Source of the DNA: Rhodospirillales bacterium | GTDB taxonomy: Bacteria > Pseudomonadota > Alphaproteobacteria > Rhodospirillales > Casp-alpha2 | Assembly (NCBI GenBank): GCA_016187325.1 | Contig: JACPJY010000033.1 | Coordinates: 1-10,517, forward strand | Reading direction: 5' to 3' | Length of the DNA stretch: 10,517 nucleotides | In this document: positions 8,195-10,517 of the stretch, one piece after another | How positions within the stretch are numbered: the stretch's first letter is position 1 | How the letters are laid out: each line of letters starts with the position of its first letter | Position numbers and translations under genes: made by a program | The notes under the pieces: model-generated | What the model saw: only the letters and a program-made list of their open reading frames with translations | The model's database searches: none | Told to the model about the DNA's origin: nothing

Positions 8195-8322
8195 CTGGAT
8201 AAAAGTGGACAAAGATGGACAAACATCCGCATTGGTGGACATTCGCGGGCATTTGGTAGGCGCGATGTCTACACGATGTCTACAGAATGATGGACATCGG
8301 ATGGACGTCGCGTGGACATCGG
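8195..8322. repeat. phased degenerate tandem array, 10-11-bp units related to RTGGACAT
   Basis: Units start at 8195 (CTGGATAA), 8205 (GTGGACAA), 8215 (ATGGACAA), 8225 (degenerate, ATCCGCAT), 8235 (GTGGACAT), 8245 (GCGGGCAT) and 8255 (degenerate), all exactly 10 bp apart. Then come 8265 and 8276 (both ATGTCTAC, the complement of GTAGACAT), followed by 8290 (ATGGACAT), 8301 (ATGGACGT) and 8312 (GTGGACAT), with 11-bp steps inside each group. Near one helical turn per unit, a protein binding each unit would line up on one face of the DNA. The array lies in the leader ahead of nadK and has no conserved reading frame. Its function is unknown; a multi-site operator or iteron-like element are the main possibilities. 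Confidence 0.75.
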
Positions 8323-8434
8323 GTCGGTGCCGGCATCCGCTTGCGCCTTGCCGCTTGCGCCGGCGGGTGAAAAACGGCAAACCAGGGCGGCGCCCCTTGC
8401 CGATCACGGGTTGCGGCCGGAGGAACCGACGGAC

Positions 8435-9202
8435 ATGAAGTTCTCGACCATCGCCATCGTCGCCGCGCCGGCTGCGGTTGCCTGCGCGGCGCTGAAGCGG
8501 CTGAAGAAGCGCTACAAGACGGTGTCGCCGGCGAAGGCCGATGTGGTCGTCGCCCTCGGCGGCGACGGCTTCATGTTGCAGAGCCTGCACCAGCTCCTCG
8601 ACCACGGGAAGCCGATCTACGGCATGAACCGCGGCTCGATTGGCTTCCTGATGAACGCCTATGCTGAGAAAGGGCTGTTGAACCGGCTTGAGCGGGCGCA
8701 GCCGGTGCGGGTGTATCCACTGCGCATGACCACCGTCGACACCCGCGGCAGGAAGCACCAGGCGCTGGCCTTCAACGAGGTTTCGCTGCTGCGCGAGACC
8801 CGGCTCGCCGCCAAGCTGCGCATCGCCATCGACGGCGTCGAGCGCTTGCGCGAACTGATCTGCGACGGCGCGCTGGTGTCGGCGCCGGCCGGCTCGACCG
8901 CCTATAACCTGTCCGCCGACGGGCCGATCATCCCGATCGGCACCGGGCTGATCGCGTTGACGCCAATCAGCGCGTTCAGGCCGCGGCGCTGGCGCGGCGC
9001 GCTATTGCCCGACACCGCCACCGTCCGCTTCAATGTCATCGAGCCGAAGGTACGCACCGTTTCGGCGACTGCCGACTATACCGAAGTCCGTGATGTCGCC
9101 CGCGTCTCCGTCCGCCGGGCGCGCGGAGTCTCCGCCACATTGCTGTTCGACCCGGAGCACGACCTCGAAGAACGCATCGTCAAGGAGCAGTTCCTGCCCT
9201 GA
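8435..9202 (+). CDS. nadK: NAD kinase
   Basis: NAD kinase phosphorylates NAD to NADP using ATP or polyphosphate, and is the cell's route to NADP. This 255-residue cytoplasmic protein shows the family motifs in order: GGDG at residues 42-45 (LGGDGFMLQ, with catalytic Asp44), the glycine-rich region around YGMNRGSIGFLMN, the NE pair at 114-115 (AFNEVSLLRE), and CDGALVSAPAGSTAYNLSADGPI at about 143-165. The segment LTPISAFRPRRWRGALLP is characteristic of alphaproteobacterial NAD kinases. The length fits that group. I chose ATG8435 because GGAGGA lies at 8419-8424 and the family N-terminus begins there; an open frame extending upstream to 8312 runs into the repeat array and lacks homologous character. 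A membrane-protein gene follows 2 nt after the stop, probably co-transcribed. Confidence 0.95.
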   Translation: MKFSTIAIVAAPAAVACAALKRLKKRYKTVSPAKADVVVALGGDGFMLQSLHQLLDHGKPIYGMNRGSIGFLMNAYAEKGLLNRLERAQPVRVYPLRMTTVDTRGRKHQALAFNEVSLLRETRLAAKLRIAIDGVERLRELICDGALVSAPAGSTAYNLSADGPIIPIGTGLIALTPISAFRPRRWRGALLPDTATVRFNVIEPKVRTVSATADYTEVRDVARVSVRRARGVSATLLFDPEHDLEERIVKEQFLP

Positions 9203-9204
9203 GG

Positions 9205-10356
9205 ATGGGCGGACGCGGCATGCCCCGAGACGCCAAAACGCCACTGGCGCCGCCGGCGCTGACGCCAATGCGCGCCGCCGGCATTCTCGCGACGCTGCTG
9301 TTCGGCGCCGCCGGTGGCATGTTGTTCTTCAAGCTGACGATGCCGCTGCCGTGGATGATCGGGGCGATGGTGGTGACTACCGTCGCCGCATTGGCAGGCG
9401 CGCCGCTGAAGGGTCCGGGCGGCATCCGGCCGCTGATGATCACCATCCTCGGCATCATGCTCGGCAGCGCGTTCACACCCGACGCGCTGGCCCATGCCGG
9501 GCGTTGGTGGCCCAGTCTCGCCACCCTGATCGGGTTCATCGTCGTCGTCACCGCCGCGGTCGCCGCGTTCCTGGTCAAGGCCGGCAAGTTCGATCCGGTG
9601 AGCGCCTACTTCTCGGCCGCCCCCGGCGGCTTCGCCACCATGCTGGTACTTGGCGGCGAGCTCGGCGGCGACGAGCGCCGGATTTCGCTGGTGCACGCGG
9701 TCAGAATCCTGCTCACCGTGCTGATCATCGCCTTCTGGTTCCGGTTCTTCGAGGGCTACCGGCCGGGCAGCGCGGCGGCGCTTGGCAGCGTCGCCGATAT
9801 CGCCGGCCACGATTTCCTGATCCTGGCGGTGTGCGCGATCGGCTTTCCGATCGCTAGACGGCTCAAGATCCCGGCGGCGCCGCTGATCGGGCCGATGGTG
9901 CTCAGCGCCGCCGTCCACATGGCCGGGCTGACCACCGCCAAGCCGCCGAGCGAGCTGGTGAACCTGGCGCAGATCGTGATCGGCACCAACGTCGGCTGCC
10001 GGTTCGTCGGCGTGCCGGTGCGCCATGTGTTCAAGACCATGTACCTCAGCATCGCGGTGACGCTGTTCATGGTGGCGCTGGCGGTGGTGTTCGCTTATCT
10101 GCTTAACCGCCTCACCGGGATCGGGTTCGAGGCGCTGTGGCTGGCGTTCTCGCCCGGCGGGCTGGCGGAGATGACGCTGATCAGCCTCGCCATGGGCATC
10201 GACACAGCGTTCGTGTCGACCCATCACCTGTTGCGCATGATCTTCATGGTGACCGCGGCGCCGCTGGTGTTCGCCTGGCTCAAGAAGCGTTTGCACTTGA
10301 AAAAGCCGCACCCGCCGAAGGAAAGCCACGAGGGCGTCGCCAACCCGGAGCCGTAA
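9205..10356 (+). CDS. AbrB-family integral membrane protein (putative transporter)
   Basis: This 383-residue polytopic membrane protein belongs to the AbrB/'putative ammonia monooxygenase' membrane family. That name is historical and unrelated to the Bacillus AbrB DNA-binding regulator, and the protein has no DNA-binding domain. About ten hydrophobic segments lie between residues 24 and 360. The two-fold internal duplication of the family is visible: APGGFATMLVLGGELGGDER (139-158) followed by ISLVHAVRIL, against SPGGLAEMTLISLAMGID (316-333) followed by TAFVSTHHLLRMI; likewise LPWMIGAM near 48 against APLIGPMV near 225. The tail is short, basic and cytoplasmic-like. Its substrate is unknown. 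ATG9205 lies 2 nt past the nadK stop with GAGG immediately in front; ATG9220 is an alternative start. The tight spacing implies co-transcription with nadK. It converges on pyrD. Confidence 0.87.
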   Translation: MGGRGMPRDAKTPLAPPALTPMRAAGILATLLFGAAGGMLFFKLTMPLPWMIGAMVVTTVAALAGAPLKGPGGIRPLMITILGIMLGSAFTPDALAHAGRWWPSLATLIGFIVVVTAAVAAFLVKAGKFDPVSAYFSAAPGGFATMLVLGGELGGDERRISLVHAVRILLTVLIIAFWFRFFEGYRPGSAAALGSVADIAGHDFLILAVCAIGFPIARRLKIPAAPLIGPMVLSAAVHMAGLTTAKPPSELVNLAQIVIGTNVGCRFVGVPVRHVFKTMYLSIAVTLFMVALAVVFAYLLNRLTGIGFEALWLAFSPGGLAEMTLISLAMGIDTAFVSTHHLLRMIFMVTAAPLVFAWLKKRLHLKKPHPPKESHEGVANPEP

Positions 10357-10383
10357 AGGCGCGAACAGGGGGCCGCGACGATT

Positions 10384-10517
10384 TCAGCGGTGGTCGGCGC
10401 CGACGGCGTTGCCGACGGTGGCGAAGCCGTCGCGCCGCAGGCACTCGGCGAGCTCGCGCTTGATGCGGGTGACGATTCCCGGGCCGTCGAACACCAGCGC
10501 CGTGTAGAGCTGCACCA
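10384..10517 (-). CDS. pyrD: dihydroorotate dehydrogenase (quinone), C-terminal end (partial)
   Basis: The minus strand encodes the last 43 residues of a class 2 dihydroorotate dehydrogenase, entering from the right edge and stopping at TGA (10386-10384). The tail VQLYTALVFDGPGIVTRIKR followed by ELAECLRRDGFATVGNAVGADHR matches the end of PyrD: the VQLYT-(A/G)-L-V-(Y/F) phosphate-binding strand and helix of the FMN site, then the C-terminal helix with DGF. The enzyme oxidises dihydroorotate to orotate at the inner membrane, passing electrons to quinone, in pyrimidine synthesis. The rest of the gene lies outside the window. It converges on the AbrB-family gene with 27 nt between stops. Confidence 0.92.
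   Translation of the reverse strand, partial: VQLYTALVFDGPGIVTRIKRELAECLRRDGFATVGNAVGADHR

Larger units (their letters stand above)
7826..8434. other. 609-bp region without a convincing gene, regulatory in character
   Basis: No open frame here looks like a protein. The region contains the efflux-operon promoter candidate near its left end and GC-rich, hairpin-prone sequence at about 7970-8030. These are followed by an AT-rich island starting with a strong sigma70 promoter (8056-8145), a phased 10-11-bp repeat array (8195-8322) and a GC-rich stretch before nadK. The composition steps abruptly from GC-rich to about 26% G+C and back. It separates the divergent efflux and nadK transcription units. 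Confidence 0.7.

Noticed and set aside
7930..8202. 90-residue plus-strand open frame in the gap before nadK
   Set aside because: It starts at GTG without a ribosome site, spans the strong promoter and the AT-rich island, and shows no domain or codon pattern like the neighbours.
8201..8212. Resemblance of AAAAGTGGACAA to the ends of IS3/IS150-group insertion sequences
   Set aside because: No transposase, partner inverted repeat or target duplication is visible, and the word fits the local tandem array better.
8312..8434. N-terminal extension of NAD kinase from ATG8312
   Set aside because: The extra 41 residues are Ala/Arg/Pro-rich, overlap the last repeat unit and lack a Shine-Dalgarno sequence. 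ATG8435 has GGAGGA and gives the family's normal start and length.
8132..8758. 208-residue minus-strand open frame across the repeat array and the start of nadK
   Set aside because: About half of it is antisense to nadK, and the rest passes through the 10-11-bp repeats without any periodicity in the protein.
9076..10329. 417-residue open frame on the minus strand across the AbrB-family gene
   Set aside because: Rich in Gln, His, Arg and Asp with no hydrophobic core, it is the shadow of a clear polytopic membrane protein.

Overview
The window is GC-rich chromosomal DNA from an alphaproteobacterium, probably Rhodospirillales-like. This placement is an inference from the gene families (an alphaproteobacterial-type NAD kinase, a GcvA-type LysR regulator divergent from a DUF1127 gene, a small ParB-fold protein) and from composition; no rRNA or other phylogenetic marker is present. 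Most genes are ordinary housekeeping or accessory genes. No tRNA, rRNA, CRISPR array or complete insertion sequence was seen.

Layout. Bases 1-99 are the 3' end of an unrecognised gene. It is followed by a small orphan ParB/sulfiredoxin-fold protein (156-410, +). A LysR regulator (496-1449, -) is divergent from a DUF1127 gene (1582-1827, +). Their 132-bp intergenic region holds a direct repeat of AYTAGARAAAC whose copies start 19 bp apart, a likely operator. An amidase-signature enzyme (1950-3371, +) follows, with its own candidate promoter. Convergent to it is a two-gene RND efflux operon on the minus strand: a periplasmic adaptor (6548-7825) followed by the inner-membrane pump (6534-3396). 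The pump gene is broken by a 14-bp deletion at about 4818 and reads as a pseudogene; the adaptor is intact. No outer-membrane channel gene lies in the window.

Between the adaptor and NAD kinase lie 609 bp without a convincing gene (7826-8434), the most unusual part of the window. It has an AT-rich island of about 26% G+C (8056-8145) that begins with a near-consensus sigma70 promoter. After it comes a degenerate tandem array of 10-11-bp units related to RTGGACAT (8195-8322), in register with the DNA helical turn. Nothing else in the window explains this array.

The right end has NAD kinase (nadK, 8435-9202, +), followed 2 nt later by an AbrB-family membrane protein (9205-10356, +). The 3' end of pyrD (quinone-dependent dihydroorotate dehydrogenase, -) converges on them at the window edge.

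How the genes relate: the LysR/DUF1127 pair is probably a regulator and its target; adaptor and pump were one tripartite-efflux operon that is now inactivated; nadK and the AbrB-family gene are probably co-transcribed, possibly from the promoter in the AT-rich island. The amidase and the ParB-like gene appear to be single-gene units.
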